A stretch of DNA of 64,000 nt. Origin: an uncultured Bacteroidota bacterium. GTDB taxonomy: Bacteria; Bacteroidota; Bacteroidia; Flavobacteriales; Flavobacteriaceae. Below, piece after piece: positions 33,953-43,389 of this stretch. The stretch lies in the NCBI GenBank assembly GCA_902546725.1, contig CACCLB010000004.1, positions 1 through 64,000 of the forward strand. The letters are read 5' to 3'. The notes below the pieces were generated by a model. It saw only the letters and a program-made list of their open reading frames with translations. It was not told where the DNA came from and did no database searches. The stretch's first letter is position 1; every line of letters starts with the position of its first letter. Both the position numbers and the translations under genes were made by a program.

Positions 33953-35407
33953 ATGAAAAATAAAAAACACGATACCCGAAGATCTTTTATAAAAAAAGGG
34001 CTTGCTGCCTCTTCAATTATGATAGTTCCGCGCCATGTTCTAGGTGGACCAGGTTATTTAGCTCCAAGCGACCAGCTTAACTTAGCTGCCATTGGTTCTG
34101 GAGGTAAGGGAGCTAGCGATGTTAACAATGCCTCTGTGAGAGGGAGAGAACGTGTAGCAGCACTTTGCGATGTAGATTTTTCTGGTAGTGCTTCTAAAAG
34201 TGTTAAGAGATTCCCCAAAGCAAAACAATACGCAGATTATAGGGTTATGCTAGACAAAGAAAAAGACATAGATGCCGTTACCATATCTACACCCGACCAT
34301 GTTCACGGTCCAGCAGCAGTATTTGCAATGGAACGCGGCATACACGTTTATGTCCAAAAACCCATGACGCACAACATCAAAGAGGCTCGAACACTCACTC
34401 AGATGGCAAGAGATCAAAAAGTTGTCACCCAAATGGGTAATCAAGGAGGGTCGAATCCTTTACTCAATATGGTGCAAAATTGGATTGATACAGATGCCAT
34501 AGGAGCAGTCTCAGAGGTAAAAATTTGGACAAACAGACCTGTTTGGCCTCAAGGAGTTCAAATGCCCGCTCCAGACCGAAGCCTAAAACCCGATGCTCTA
34601 AATTGGGATTTGTGGTTAGGCCCAGCCAAGGAAAAACCCTATACACCTAATATGCATCCTTTCAGCTGGAGAGGTTGGTGGGACTACGGAACAGGAGCAC
34701 TCGGTGATGTAGGTTGCCACCTGATAGACATTCCCTTCAGAACCTTAGGATTGAAATACCCAACAGCTGCTGAATGTAGCGTGGGAAGTGTATATTCTAG
34801 AATGTGGACCGCTGATTATATACCTGAAGGATGTCCACCATCTTCATTGATCACAATCAATTTTGAAGCCACAGAAAAATCAAAAAAACCAATACAGATG
34901 ACCTGGAGCGATGGAGGAATTCGACCTCCACATCCTGAAATCATTCCTGCAAATAGCGATATTGGAGGAAAAGATAGCGCTAACGGAGTGTTGATCATTG
35001 GAGAAAAAGGAATCATCTCAACCAACATCAACGACAGCTCACCACTGATGCCAAAACTTTACCTTAACGATGGCACCACAGACTTTGGACCGGAAACCGA
35101 AAAAATGGCAGAACCTGAATACGGCCACCAACGTAAATGGGTAGATGCCTGTAAAGCTGGATTTAACAGTAAAGAACATCTCGCGCTTACTTCATCTTTT
35201 GATTATGCTGGGCCAATGACTGAAACTGTTCTCATGGGAAATCTTGCAATCCGAAGCTTTATGCTGAGAAAAGAATTAAGCAATGGTCAAATGGATTACT
35301 TCGCTCGCAAAAAACTTCTTTGGGACGGAGAAAACATGAAAATCACCAACTTGGAAGAAGCGAATCAGTTTGTGTCTAGAGAATATAGGGAAGGTTTTAC
35401 AGTTTAA
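33953..35407 (+). CDS. Exported Gfo/Idh/MocA-family oxidoreductase
   Basis: A 484-residue NAD(P)-dependent sugar dehydrogenase family member. Tat signal with RRSFIKKG near the N-terminus, then a Rossmann fold (LNLAAIGSGGKGASDVNNAS), the dinucleotide/active-site block VYVQKPMTHNIKEART (Lys of the EKP-type motif), and a C-terminal alpha/beta domain with DVGCHLIDIPFR. Start: ATG 33953 is used; the upstream TTG at 33938 adds only five residues. It is divergent from the MFS gene. With the partner at 37957 it may act in oxidation-based (3-keto) sugar breakdown (inference). Confidence 0.85.
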   Translation: MKNKKHDTRRSFIKKGLAASSIMIVPRHVLGGPGYLAPSDQLNLAAIGSGGKGASDVNNASVRGRERVAALCDVDFSGSASKSVKRFPKAKQYADYRVMLDKEKDIDAVTISTPDHVHGPAAVFAMERGIHVYVQKPMTHNIKEARTLTQMARDQKVVTQMGNQGGSNPLLNMVQNWIDTDAIGAVSEVKIWTNRPVWPQGVQMPAPDRSLKPDALNWDLWLGPAKEKPYTPNMHPFSWRGWWDYGTGALGDVGCHLIDIPFRTLGLKYPTAAECSVGSVYSRMWTADYIPEGCPPSSLITINFEATEKSKKPIQMTWSDGGIRPPHPEIIPANSDIGGKDSANGVLIIGEKGIISTNINDSSPLMPKLYLNDGTTDFGPETEKMAEPEYGHQRKWVDACKAGFNSKEHLALTSSFDYAGPMTETVLMGNLAIRSFMLRKELSNGQMDYFARKKLLWDGENMKITNLEEANQFVSREYREGFTV

Positions 35408-35512
35408 AAGTTTTTTGAACTTCCATTTATTGTATTCAAAATCAGCAAAATAAATTTAAAAAAGGTCTCAAACCGTTGAATTTAGTTTACTTTTGCCGAC
35501 AGAATTCAATTT

Positions 35513-37183
35513 ATGACAACTTTTAAGTCCCTAGGACTCAATTCGCCACTACTTAAGGCGGTTGAAAAACTAGGATTCGAATCTCCTACTGAGGTTCAAA
35601 AAAAAGTAATTCCTTTATTACTTCAAGACAAAACAGACCTAGTCGCCTTGGCGCAAACTGGGACAGGTAAAACTGCCGCATTTGGATTTCCAATGCTGCA
35701 GCACATCGATATTGAAACCAAAAAGACACAGGGATTGATATTGTCACCCACTCGAGAACTCTGCTTGCAGATTACTAATGAAATGGAACAATACGGCAAG
35801 GATTTAAAGCAAATCAATATAGTTGCTGTTTACGGAGGTGCCAACATTACTGAACAAGCTAAAAAAATCAAAAGAGGAGCTCATATCGTTGTGGCTACTC
35901 CGGGTAGACTTAAAGACATGATCCGCAGAAGATTGGTGGATATTAGCGCTATCAACTTTTGTGTGTTAGATGAGGCCGATGAGATGCTCAATATGGGTTT
36001 TTATGAGGATATCAAATCCATTTTAACGCATACCCCAGACTCTAAAAATTCATGGTTGTTTTCAGCAACCATGCCACCTGAAGTCCACACCATAGCAAAA
36101 AAGTTTATGAAATCTCCTGTGGAGATTACTGTCGGAACAAAAAATGCAGGGACAAAAAATGTAGACCACCAATATTTTATTGTACCCGGTAGAGAACGCT
36201 ATACCGCTTTAAGAGCTGTAGTAGGAATGAATCCAACTATTTTTGGCTGTGTGTTTTGTAGAACCAAAATTGAAACCCAAAAAGTGGCTGAAAAGCTAAT
36301 ACAGGATGGTCACAAAGCTGCAGCAATTCACGGAGACCTGAGTCAAAATCAGCGAGATGCTGTCATGCAGTCTTTTAGAAAAAAGAAAATTCAATTACTC
36401 ATTGCAACCGACGTGGCAGCTAGAGGTATTGATGTTGATGATATTACTCATGTAATTAATTATCAGCTTCCTGATGAAATTGAAACTTATACTCACAGAA
36501 GCGGAAGAACAGGTAGAGCTGGAAAATTGGGAACATCAATAATTTTTGTCACTAAGTCTGATAGAAGAAAAATCAAATTGATTGAAAATAAACTACAGAC
36601 CAAGCTTACTGAACTTGAAATGCCATCGGCACAAGAGATTTTTAAAAATAAAGTTCAACATTGGGTAGAACAGATTAAATCAACTCCAATAAAAAGCGAT
36701 TTACAGCCCTTTTTAGCTGATGTTCATAAAAGTCTAGAGGATCTTGATAAAGAGACGCTTGTAGAATTGATGCTTTCCAAAGAGTTTCGCAGTTTTGATT
36801 TAAATCCAAAAAGTTTAAGCTTTGATCAGGGTAAAAATGCTGAACGTCGTGCTGACAGAAAAATTAATGCCCCTGAGGACAAGGATCGTTTTTTTATAAA
36901 CCTTGGTTCAAGAGATCAATACGAATGGACTACGCTTAAGGATTTTGTGAGATCTTATCTCAAATTGGGAATGGATGATGTCTTTCAAGTTGAAGTCATG
37001 AAGAATTTTTCATTCTTCTCTACCCATAAAAAGCACAGAGATTTAGTTTTAAAGTCTTTTGAAAACCTCAACTTAGATAACAGAAGCATTTCCGTTGAGC
37101 TAACTAAAAAAGGAAAGACTTTCTCTCCTAAGAAAAACAAGAAGAAGAAAAAGTCAAATTTCAGCTCTAAAAAGAGGTATTAA
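35513..37183 (+). CDS. DEAD-box ATP-dependent RNA helicase (DbpA-like C-terminus)
   Basis: A 556-residue RNA helicase. All motifs are present: Q motif (FESPTEVQKKVIPLLL), Walker A AQTGTGKT, PTREL, LDEADEML, SAT (FSATMPPE), ATDVAARGIDV and HRSGRTGRAG. A C-terminal domain at about residues 455-530 (QYEWTTLKDFVRSYLKLGMD) fits the DbpA RNA-binding fold, followed by a lysine-rich tail. It works in ribosome assembly or RNA decay, often in the cold. A TACTTTTG -7-like box lies at 35488-35495. Converges with the DUF1080 gene. Confidence 0.9.
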   Translation: MTTFKSLGLNSPLLKAVEKLGFESPTEVQKKVIPLLLQDKTDLVALAQTGTGKTAAFGFPMLQHIDIETKKTQGLILSPTRELCLQITNEMEQYGKDLKQINIVAVYGGANITEQAKKIKRGAHIVVATPGRLKDMIRRRLVDISAINFCVLDEADEMLNMGFYEDIKSILTHTPDSKNSWLFSATMPPEVHTIAKKFMKSPVEITVGTKNAGTKNVDHQYFIVPGRERYTALRAVVGMNPTIFGCVFCRTKIETQKVAEKLIQDGHKAAAIHGDLSQNQRDAVMQSFRKKKIQLLIATDVAARGIDVDDITHVINYQLPDEIETYTHRSGRTGRAGKLGTSIIFVTKSDRRKIKLIENKLQTKLTELEMPSAQEIFKNKVQHWVEQIKSTPIKSDLQPFLADVHKSLEDLDKETLVELMLSKEFRSFDLNPKSLSFDQGKNAERRADRKINAPEDKDRFFINLGSRDQYEWTTLKDFVRSYLKLGMDDVFQVEVMKNFSFFSTHKKHRDLVLKSFENLNLDNRSISVELTKKGKTFSPKKNKKKKKSNFSSKKRY

Positions 37184-37189
37184 GACCTT

Positions 37190-37948
37190 TTAAAGTTTTC
37201 GCATCCAAATATTTCGATAACTAACCAAATCACCGTGGTCTTGCAAAAGTAAAGATCGGTGATCAGATTGTCCGTCTCCATAGCCTGGCATTACATCACG
37301 ACCCTTTTTAGGCTTTCCGATATATTCAGTTGTTCCTTGTAATTCAACGGCATTTTGAATCAAAACACCGTTGTGAAATACGATAAAGCTCCCTGCTTTA
37401 ATTTCTTCACCAGCTTCATTGAATTCAGGAGCGTTAAAGACAATATCGTAAACCTGCCACTCCCCTGTTGGTCTCATAGCGTTGACCAAAGGCATGTATT
37501 GTTTATAAATTGATCCTGCCTGCCCATTGGAATAGGTTCTGTTTTGGTAACTGTCTAAAACCTGCACTTCGTAACGTCGTTGAAAAAGAATCCCACTATT
37601 GCCTCTTCCCTGACCCTCACCTTTAATGACTGTCGGAGATTTCCATTCAATATGCAACTGAATAGAACCGTGTTCTTCAATAGTTTCTATTCCACCCGCT
37701 CGAGGCTTAACTGTCATACTTTTGTCGGGGTTCAGAGTCCATTCAACTGCGCCCTGATTACGCTCACTTCTCCATTTGGAAAAGTCTGTTCCGTCAAAAA
37801 GTACAACAGCATCACTTGGAGGAGCGGTATATACACCTGGCTGAATAACTTTTGGTTCGGGTTCCCAAACTTCTGTTTCTTCAGGTTTCATTCTCTCTTG
37901 AGCAATCACAAACTGTGTTGCCAGTAAAATTGATAGTAAATATTTCAT
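37190..37948 (-). CDS. Secreted DUF1080 (3-keto-disaccharide hydrolase-like) protein
   Basis: A 252-residue protein with a signal peptide (LLSILLATQFVIAQ) and a concanavalin-like DUF1080 domain: VVLFDGTDFSKWRSE, then GSIQLHIEWKSP, GNSGILFQRRYEVQVLDSY and late LQDHGDLVSYRNIWMRKL. DUF1080 proteins act on 3-keto-glycosides, the products of Gfo/Idh/MocA dehydrogenases. It follows the Gfo/Idh/MocA gene at 37957 by eight bases, so the pair forms an operon fitting that pathway. Confidence 0.85.
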   Translation of the reverse strand: MKYLLSILLATQFVIAQERMKPEETEVWEPEPKVIQPGVYTAPPSDAVVLFDGTDFSKWRSERNQGAVEWTLNPDKSMTVKPRAGGIETIEEHGSIQLHIEWKSPTVIKGEGQGRGNSGILFQRRYEVQVLDSYQNRTYSNGQAGSIYKQYMPLVNAMRPTGEWQVYDIVFNAPEFNEAGEEIKAGSFIVFHNGVLIQNAVELQGTTEYIGKPKKGRDVMPGYGDGQSDHRSLLLQDHGDLVSYRNIWMRKL

Positions 37949-37956
37949 TTTTAATT

Positions 37957-39270
37957 TTAAATTTTAGGCAAAGTGTAGCCGTTATGATAGGTACTCATGA
38001 GGTATTTTTCATTTATGCCAGCATCTGTAAATCCTTTTTTAGCTGCGTCCCAATACAATTTTTCACCAGATCGATAGGAAATATTACCCATCTGAGCTAC
38101 AGTAGCGACATGAGCTCCTTGTTGTATCGAACAGTTAACTAAAGTTGGATCGTTCGCACGCATTGCGTCAACAAAGTTTTGAGCATGCTTGTCTAAACCT
38201 CTATCAGAAGGCTTCACCAAGGGCTTTGCAACCTTATTTTCGCTTCTATGTTCTTCAATTACTTCCCAACCACCACGATTTAAAATAAGTGTTGCGTGAT
38301 TTCCAATAAATGCAATACCGTGGTCTCGATCATAAGAACCGTTGTCTATACCCATCGCTGAATCCCAAACCATATTAAAATCATCAAATTCATATAATGT
38401 TGTAAGCGTATCAGGAGTTTCCTCTGCAAGATTTGGATAGGCAAACTTTCCTCCTAAGCCGACGATAGTTTTTGGTAGAGAAGCTTGCATTCCTAAAAGA
38501 GCGTAATCTAAAAGATGTACACCCCAGTCTGTCATCAGACCCCCAGCATAATCCCAAAACCAACGAAAGTGGAAGTGAAACCGACTGGCGTTAAATGGTT
38601 TTGTAGGTGCTGGACCTAACCATCCAGCGTAATCCACTCCTTTAGGTGGTGCGCTGTTGGGCACTATTGGTTCTGGTCGCATCCATCCTTGATAACACCA
38701 AACCTTTACGGTCCGTATAGGACCTAGTACTCCAGTCGAAATAAAACTTAAAGCATCTTGAAAATGCTGCTGACTTCGTTGCCATTGACCTACTTGAACA
38801 ACATTACCGTAACGTTCTTGAGCTGCAACCATTGCTTGACATTCCCCTACAGAGTTCCCTATAGGCTTTTCGCAATACACATGCTTACCTGCTTCTGAGG
38901 CATGAATCATCATTAAGGCATGCCAGTGATCAGGAGAGCCTATAATGACAGCACCAATGTCTTTTTCCTCCAGTAATTTTCTATAATCTGAAAAGGTCTT
39001 GACCTTAACTCCAGCTTCCTTCATTTCGGCTTTCCTTTTGTCCAAAACATTTTGATCTACGTCACATATTGCCGTCAATCGTACACCTGAAATTTTGAGC
39101 AAGGCTTTGGTGTCTGACCAACCCATGCCATTGATTCCGATAGCACCAATATTGATGGTATCATTTGAACCTAATATTTTTGATCCTTTCTGAAGTGAAG
39201 TAAAGCCTGGTAAAACTAAGCCTGCCCCCGTCATTAAAGCTGATTGCTTGATGAAATTTTTTCGATCCAT
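37957..39270 (-). CDS. Exported Gfo/Idh/MocA-family oxidoreductase
   Basis: A 437-residue protein with an N-terminal signal (DRKNFIKQSALMTGAGLVLP), Rossmann motif NIGAIGINGMGWSD, then IIGSPDHWHALMMIHASEAG and HVYCEKPIGNSVGE with the EKP lysine. C-terminal domain contains DWGVHLLDYALLGM. Start: ATG 39270; a TTG nine bases upstream is less likely. The first gene of an operon with DUF1080, it likely oxidises a sugar hydroxyl in the periplasm (inference). Confidence 0.85.
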   Translation of the reverse strand: MDRKNFIKQSALMTGAGLVLPGFTSLQKGSKILGSNDTINIGAIGINGMGWSDTKALLKISGVRLTAICDVDQNVLDKRKAEMKEAGVKVKTFSDYRKLLEEKDIGAVIIGSPDHWHALMMIHASEAGKHVYCEKPIGNSVGECQAMVAAQERYGNVVQVGQWQRSQQHFQDALSFISTGVLGPIRTVKVWCYQGWMRPEPIVPNSAPPKGVDYAGWLGPAPTKPFNASRFHFHFRWFWDYAGGLMTDWGVHLLDYALLGMQASLPKTIVGLGGKFAYPNLAEETPDTLTTLYEFDDFNMVWDSAMGIDNGSYDRDHGIAFIGNHATLILNRGGWEVIEEHRSENKVAKPLVKPSDRGLDKHAQNFVDAMRANDPTLVNCSIQQGAHVATVAQMGNISYRSGEKLYWDAAKKGFTDAGINEKYLMSTYHNGYTLPKI

Positions 39271-39396
39271 TATATTCAATTTATTAATTAGACAATTAAA
39301 ATACTAAATAAAGTTTGAAAGACTCAGACGTATGATTAAAATTAAATTATTCAACTTGATCAGGTTTTTTTATATATTCGGTAAAAATTGGATCAA

Positions 39397-40239
39397 ATGG
39401 AGACGGTAATTGAATATTTTGAAACGATCCCTTCCCTTCATCGAAGTTTAATTCTGGTTGGAGGACTAAGCTTATTTTGGATACTTGAAGGCTCTTTTTC
39501 ACTTTTTAACTTTAACTACAAAAAGTGGAGGCATGCCCTTCCCAATATCTTTTTTACTGCTACAACAGTGGTAATCAATTTTATTTTAGCATTCTTATTA
39601 CTGAAAACATCCGATTGGACAGTCAGTAGTCAATTCGGAATTATTCACTGGTTGCCTGATTTTCCTTTATGGTTGGATGTAATTTTAGGAGTTTTACTTC
39701 TAGACTTCATAGGAGCCTACCTACCTCATTGGACAGAACATCGGGTCAAACCCCTTTGGATGATTCATCTAGTTCACCACAGTGACCATTTTGTTGATAC
39801 TACTACTGCCAACAGACACCATCCACTTGAAAGTATTATACGCTTTGTATTTACACTCATAGGAGTATTTGTTATTGGTGCTAACATGGGTATAGCAATG
39901 TTGTATCAATCTCTATCATTGATTTCAACACAATTCAATCATGCCAACATCAAACTTCCAAAAAAAGTGGATTTGTATTTGAGTTACTTTTTGGTTTCAC
40001 CAGATATGCATAAAACGCATCACCATTATAGACTGCCTTACACCGATGCTAATTTTGGAAATATTTTTTCCATCTGGGACCGCTTGCTAGGTACTTATCT
40101 TCCATTTGATCGAGAAAAACTAGTTTATGGAGTAGACGTTTTTTTTGATGAAAAGGCCAATGGGAAAATATCAAATTTATTAAAGCAACCTTTCCAACCC
40201 TTCTCTAAACCTACCCTGGCTCCAGAAATAAAATCTTAA
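39397..40239 (+). CDS. Sterol desaturase / fatty-acid hydroxylase family protein
   Basis: A 280-residue integral membrane di-iron oxygenase. Several membrane helices fill the first 110 residues; the histidine clusters are LPHWTEHRV, LVHHSDH, ANRHHP and late KTHHHYRLPY, matching the H-x(3-4)-H, H-x-x-H-H and H-x-x-H-H boxes of the family. It hydroxylates or desaturates lipid chains at the membrane. The ATG at 39397 is preferred to the TTG at 39388. Its 3' end overlaps hisS by four bases (tail to tail). Confidence 0.85.
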   Translation: METVIEYFETIPSLHRSLILVGGLSLFWILEGSFSLFNFNYKKWRHALPNIFFTATTVVINFILAFLLLKTSDWTVSSQFGIIHWLPDFPLWLDVILGVLLLDFIGAYLPHWTEHRVKPLWMIHLVHHSDHFVDTTTANRHHPLESIIRFVFTLIGVFVIGANMGIAMLYQSLSLISTQFNHANIKLPKKVDLYLSYFLVSPDMHKTHHHYRLPYTDANFGNIFSIWDRLLGTYLPFDREKLVYGVDVFFDEKANGKISNLLKQPFQPFSKPTLAPEIKS

Positions 40240-41606
40240 GAAAGTATTTTAACCAAGTCAGACAATGAATGAGCCGATTGCTCTCCAGAGTCCATGTTTT
40301 TAAGAACGAATTGTTTGTTTTCTAGTTCTTCTGAACCTATAAGTACAACTTTGGTCATCTTCTTGGCATTAGCGTAGGCTAATTGTTTTTTGAGTTTGAC
40401 TTCGCTCGGATACAATTCACAGCCAACTCCTTGCTTCCTTAGTTGGTTGACAAATTGATAAGCTACTGCTACTGGAGCATCCCCAAAATTCGCAAATAAA
40501 ATATCAGCTGCAGAACTTAAAGATTTTGGAAATAAATCTAAAGCCTCCATCACCAAATAGATTCGCTCAAAACCAAATGAAATTCCTATTCCGCTCATGT
40601 TTTTTAAGCCAAAGGTGTCTGTTAGGTCGTCGTAACGACCTCCACCTCCTATAGAACCCATTTTAACATCTTCCGGAGCACTTACTTCCACTATCATACC
40701 TGTGTAGTAATGCAGTCCTCTTGCCAAGGTCAAATCAAAGTTAAGGGTTACTGTTTCTAAAGAAGTCTTATCAAGTTCTGAGAGAATAAATTTCATTTCA
40801 GTGATTCCCTCAAGTCCTTCCTGCTGATCGGCAAGTAGCTTTTCCAATGATTGCAATTGCTCAGCTGCAGTTCCTTCCAAATCTAATAAGTACTCTAGAG
40901 TGCTAGTGGATTTTGAACTGAAACCCTTAGAGGTCAATTCTTTGAGTACACCTTCTTTACCAATTTTATCTATTTTATCTAGAGCAATGGTAAAGGAGGT
41001 AAGCTCCGAGGCTTCACCCAATAAACCTGCAATACCAGCCAGGATTTTACGATGGTTGATTTTTAAAGTAACACCATTCATTTTTAAATCTGAAAACACC
41101 CGATCGTAGAGTGTGAGCATTTCAATTTCTTGCCATAGAGAACGTGATCCTACAATATCCGCATCGCATTGATAAAATTCTTGAAAGCGACCGTGTTGTG
41201 GGCGATCTGCACGCCATACCGGCTGTATTTGATATCTTCTAAAAGGAAACGTAAGCTCGTTTTGGTGTTGAGCAACATAGCGTGCAAAAGGGACTGTCAA
41301 ATCATACCGAAGGGCTTTTTCAGAAATAGAACGGATAAATTGTTGAGTGTTTTCATTTGCCAATGCTTCAACATCTGCTTTTCTGACCTTATCACCAGAG
41401 TTTAAGATTTTAAAAACCAACCGATCACCTTCCTCTCCATAAACTCCAGTAAGCGTCTCTAAACGCTCAAATGAGGGAGTCTCAATAGGCTGAAAACCAA
41501 AAGTTTCAAATGCATTTTGAAGTAGCTTTTTGAGATAGTTTCTTCTTCCTACTTCGATTGAAGAAAAATCTCTTGTCCCTTTTGGTGTGATGGGTTTAAT
41601 TGGCAT
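40236..41606 (-). CDS. hisS: Histidyl-tRNA synthetase
   Basis: A 456-residue class II aminoacyl-tRNA synthetase. Motif 1-2 regions (PKGTRDFSS, LTVPFARYVA, FRRYQIQPVWRADRPQHGRF), histidine-specific LARGLHYYTGMIVEV and motif 3 GIGISFGFERIYLVME are all visible, followed by the anticodon-binding domain. Size fits the Bacteroidota form. Convergent with the desaturase gene; the small conserved gene at 41633 lies just upstream, 27 bases away. Confidence 0.95.
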   Translation of the reverse strand: MPIKPITPKGTRDFSSIEVGRRNYLKKLLQNAFETFGFQPIETPSFERLETLTGVYGEEGDRLVFKILNSGDKVRKADVEALANENTQQFIRSISEKALRYDLTVPFARYVAQHQNELTFPFRRYQIQPVWRADRPQHGRFQEFYQCDADIVGSRSLWQEIEMLTLYDRVFSDLKMNGVTLKINHRKILAGIAGLLGEASELTSFTIALDKIDKIGKEGVLKELTSKGFSSKSTSTLEYLLDLEGTAAEQLQSLEKLLADQQEGLEGITEMKFILSELDKTSLETVTLNFDLTLARGLHYYTGMIVEVSAPEDVKMGSIGGGGRYDDLTDTFGLKNMSGIGISFGFERIYLVMEALDLFPKSLSSAADILFANFGDAPVAVAYQFVNQLRKQGVGCELYPSEVKLKKQLAYANAKKMTKVVLIGSEELENKQFVLKNMDSGEQSAHSLSDLVKILS

Positions 41607-41632
41607 AGTCAGGTTTGTCTTACAAATATCTT

Positions 41633-42115
41633 CTATTTTGACGAATTGGAAAAATAAGTTTCCAATGCTTTGAAGCGTTTCCCCTCAGACTGTACTGCTC
41701 CTTTTTTTAAATAATCATAAACAAAATCATTTCGACCGCTAGTATAGGTTCGGCTTCCTTGATAAATGGTGACTTGATCAGAATCAATATAATCCAAAAC
41801 CCACTGAAAACCCGATGAACTTTCCAAATCAATTTCTAATTTTTCAACCTTAAGGATGATAACTGAGGCCGTTTTTTCTAAAATTTTAAATAAAAATAAT
41901 TGATCAGGTGTTGAAAATTCCAAAAATTCACACCCACTGATAATTTTATCCCAAACTATATCGCTAAATAAATCCAGCAAGAGCTCGACCTTTTTAGATT
42001 GATTTTTTTTTACTTCCTTCCACTTGGTTTGATCCAGACCTTGGGTAGCGAGAAACACAGCAAATTCTTGATGTAACGCTTCAAACTGTTCGTGTGTAAG
42101 CCTGTGATATTTCAC
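41633..42115 (-). CDS. Conserved Flavobacteriales protein (DUF6495-like)
   Basis: A 160-residue soluble protein starting KYHRLTHEQFEALHQEFAVF, with W-D-K-I-I-S-G-C-E-F-L-E-F-S centrally and an aromatic, charged end. I place it, with some reserve, in DUF6495; function unknown. It lies between hisS and the ribosomal protein operon on the same strand, separated from rplI by a terminator. Confidence 0.7.
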   Translation of the reverse strand: MKYHRLTHEQFEALHQEFAVFLATQGLDQTKWKEVKKNQSKKVELLLDLFSDIVWDKIISGCEFLEFSTPDQLFLFKILEKTASVIILKVEKLEIDLESSSGFQWVLDYIDSDQVTIYQGSRTYTSGRNDFVYDYLKKGAVQSEGKRFKALETYFSNSSK

Positions 42116-42130
42116 TTATTTAATTTCAAG

Positions 42131-42160
42131 TAAAAAAAAAGTCCGCTAGTAGCGGACTTT
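42131..42160 (-). terminator. Terminator of the rpsF-rpsR-rplI operon
   Basis: On the minus strand AAAGTCCGCTA-CTA... forms the stem AGTCCGCTA / TAGCGGACT, followed by TTTTTTTTAC, just after rplI. Confidence 0.85.
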
Positions 42161-42168
42161 AATAATGT

Positions 42169-42624
42169 TTACGCCTTCGCGTCAGGTACTATCTCAAATG
42201 GAAATTCAAAACTCACCTCTCTGTGTAATCGGATAGTAGCGACATATTTACCCAAACGCTTGATGTTTATACCGGGTAAGGCGATGTGTTTTTTATCCAA
42301 TTCACTCGTCTGAGCACTAATCAAGCTTGCAAGGTCAGCGTTAGTAACAGATCCAAATAGCTTGTCTCCTGATCCCACTTTTGATGGAATTTGTATTTTT
42401 AAAGCTTTGATTTCCTCTGCTCTTTTCTCTGCGGCTTCAATGATTGATTTTTCTTTAAAAGCTTTTTGCTTTAAGTTTTCAGCTAAAACTTTTCTCGCAG
42501 ATACAGTCGCCATAATAGCTTTACCTTGTGGGATTAAAAAGTTACGCCCGTAACCGTTTTTAACACTCACAATTTCATCTTTGAATCCAAGATTTTGAAC
42601 GTCTTCTTTTAGTATTAATTCCAT
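42169..42624 (-). CDS. rplI: Ribosomal protein L9
   Basis: A 151-residue large-subunit protein. N-terminal MELILKEDVQNLGFKDEIVS and VKNGYGRNFLIPQGKA are the L9 signature; the long connecting helix (VLAENLKQKAFKEKSIIEAA) and C-terminal domain with GSVTNADLA follow. Third gene of the operon, 13 bases after rpsR. Confidence 0.97.
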   Translation of the reverse strand: MELILKEDVQNLGFKDEIVSVKNGYGRNFLIPQGKAIMATVSARKVLAENLKQKAFKEKSIIEAAEKRAEEIKALKIQIPSKVGSGDKLFGSVTNADLASLISAQTSELDKKHIALPGINIKRLGKYVATIRLHREVSFEFPFEIVPDAKA

Positions 42625-42637
42625 GATGAATGCTTTA

Positions 42638-42934
42638 TTATTTTAACATATCAGCTACGTATGGCATCAAAGCCAAATGACGTGCTCTTTTTACAGCAAC
42701 AGAAACCTTTCTCTGGTATTTGAGAGAAGTCCCAGTTAATCTTCGAGGTAAAATTTTACCTTGTTCGTTTACAAATTTTAATAAGAAATCTGGATCCTTA
42801 TAGTCGACATACTTGATGCCAGTTCTTTTGAAACGACAATATTTCTTTTGTGTTGAAGTATCAATGTTCAACGGGGTTAGATACCGAATCTCACCCTCTT
42901 TTTTTCCTGAGTTTTGTTCTTCTATCTTAGACAT
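42638..42934 (-). CDS. rpsR: Ribosomal protein S18
   Basis: A 98-residue small-subunit protein: [40 protein letters not shown] and [12 protein letters not shown] are the S18 hallmark. The N-terminal extension (about 25 residues) is common in Bacteroidota. Three bases after rpsF. Confidence 0.97.
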   Translation of the reverse strand: MSKIEEQNSGKKEGEIRYLTPLNIDTSTQKKYCRFKRTGIKYVDYKDPDFLLKFVNEQGKILPRRLTGTSLKYQRKVSVAVKRARHLALMPYVADMLK

Positions 42935-42937
42935 AAC

Positions 42938-43276
42938 TTATGCTTTTGCTTTGTTTCGTTTTCTTCTTTTTTCCGCCCATGCAAGTGCATGTTTGTCGAG
43001 TTTAACAGTAAGGTAACGCATGACACGCTCGTCACGTCTCAATTCAACCTCTAAAGGTTCAATTGCCTCGTGTGTAGCAGTAAATTCAAAAAGATGATAG
43101 AAGCCACTCTTTTTATTTTCAATTGGATAGGCTAGTTTCTTAAGACCCCAGTTTTCTTGGCATGTAATTGAGCCTTTGTAAGTCTTAACAATGTTTACAA
43201 ATTTCTGAACTGCTTCCTCCACCTGGGTTTCAGACAGAACGGGATTTAAAATGAAAACAGTTTCGTAATTATTCAT
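42938..43276 (-). CDS. rpsF: Ribosomal protein S6
   Basis: A 112-residue protein starting MNNYETVFILNPVLSETQVE, with ENWGLKKLAYPIENKKSGFY and RDERVMRYLTVKLDKHALAW, typical of S6. The ATG at 43276 is preferred; a frame extension to 43297 starts with TTG and runs into the promoter. First gene of rpsF-rpsR-rplI. Confidence 0.97.
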   Translation of the reverse strand: MNNYETVFILNPVLSETQVEEAVQKFVNIVKTYKGSITCQENWGLKKLAYPIENKKSGFYHLFEFTATHEAIEPLEVELRRDERVMRYLTVKLDKHALAWAEKRRKRNKAKA

Positions 43277-43294
43277 AATCTTAATTTTGGTTGG

Positions 43295-43325
43295 CAAAAA
43301 TAGACTATTAACTACATTATACCAA
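43295..43325 (-). promoter_or_regulatory. Promoter of rpsF operon
   Basis: Minus strand TTG (43323-43325), 20-base spacer, TATTTTTG (43295-43302); Bacteroidota consensus. Start codon 19 bases downstream. Confidence 0.7.
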
Positions 43326-43389
43326 ATATAACACAGGCATAAATAAATAAATTTTTTTTACTACTTTTGAAATACTAAATCTTAATTTA

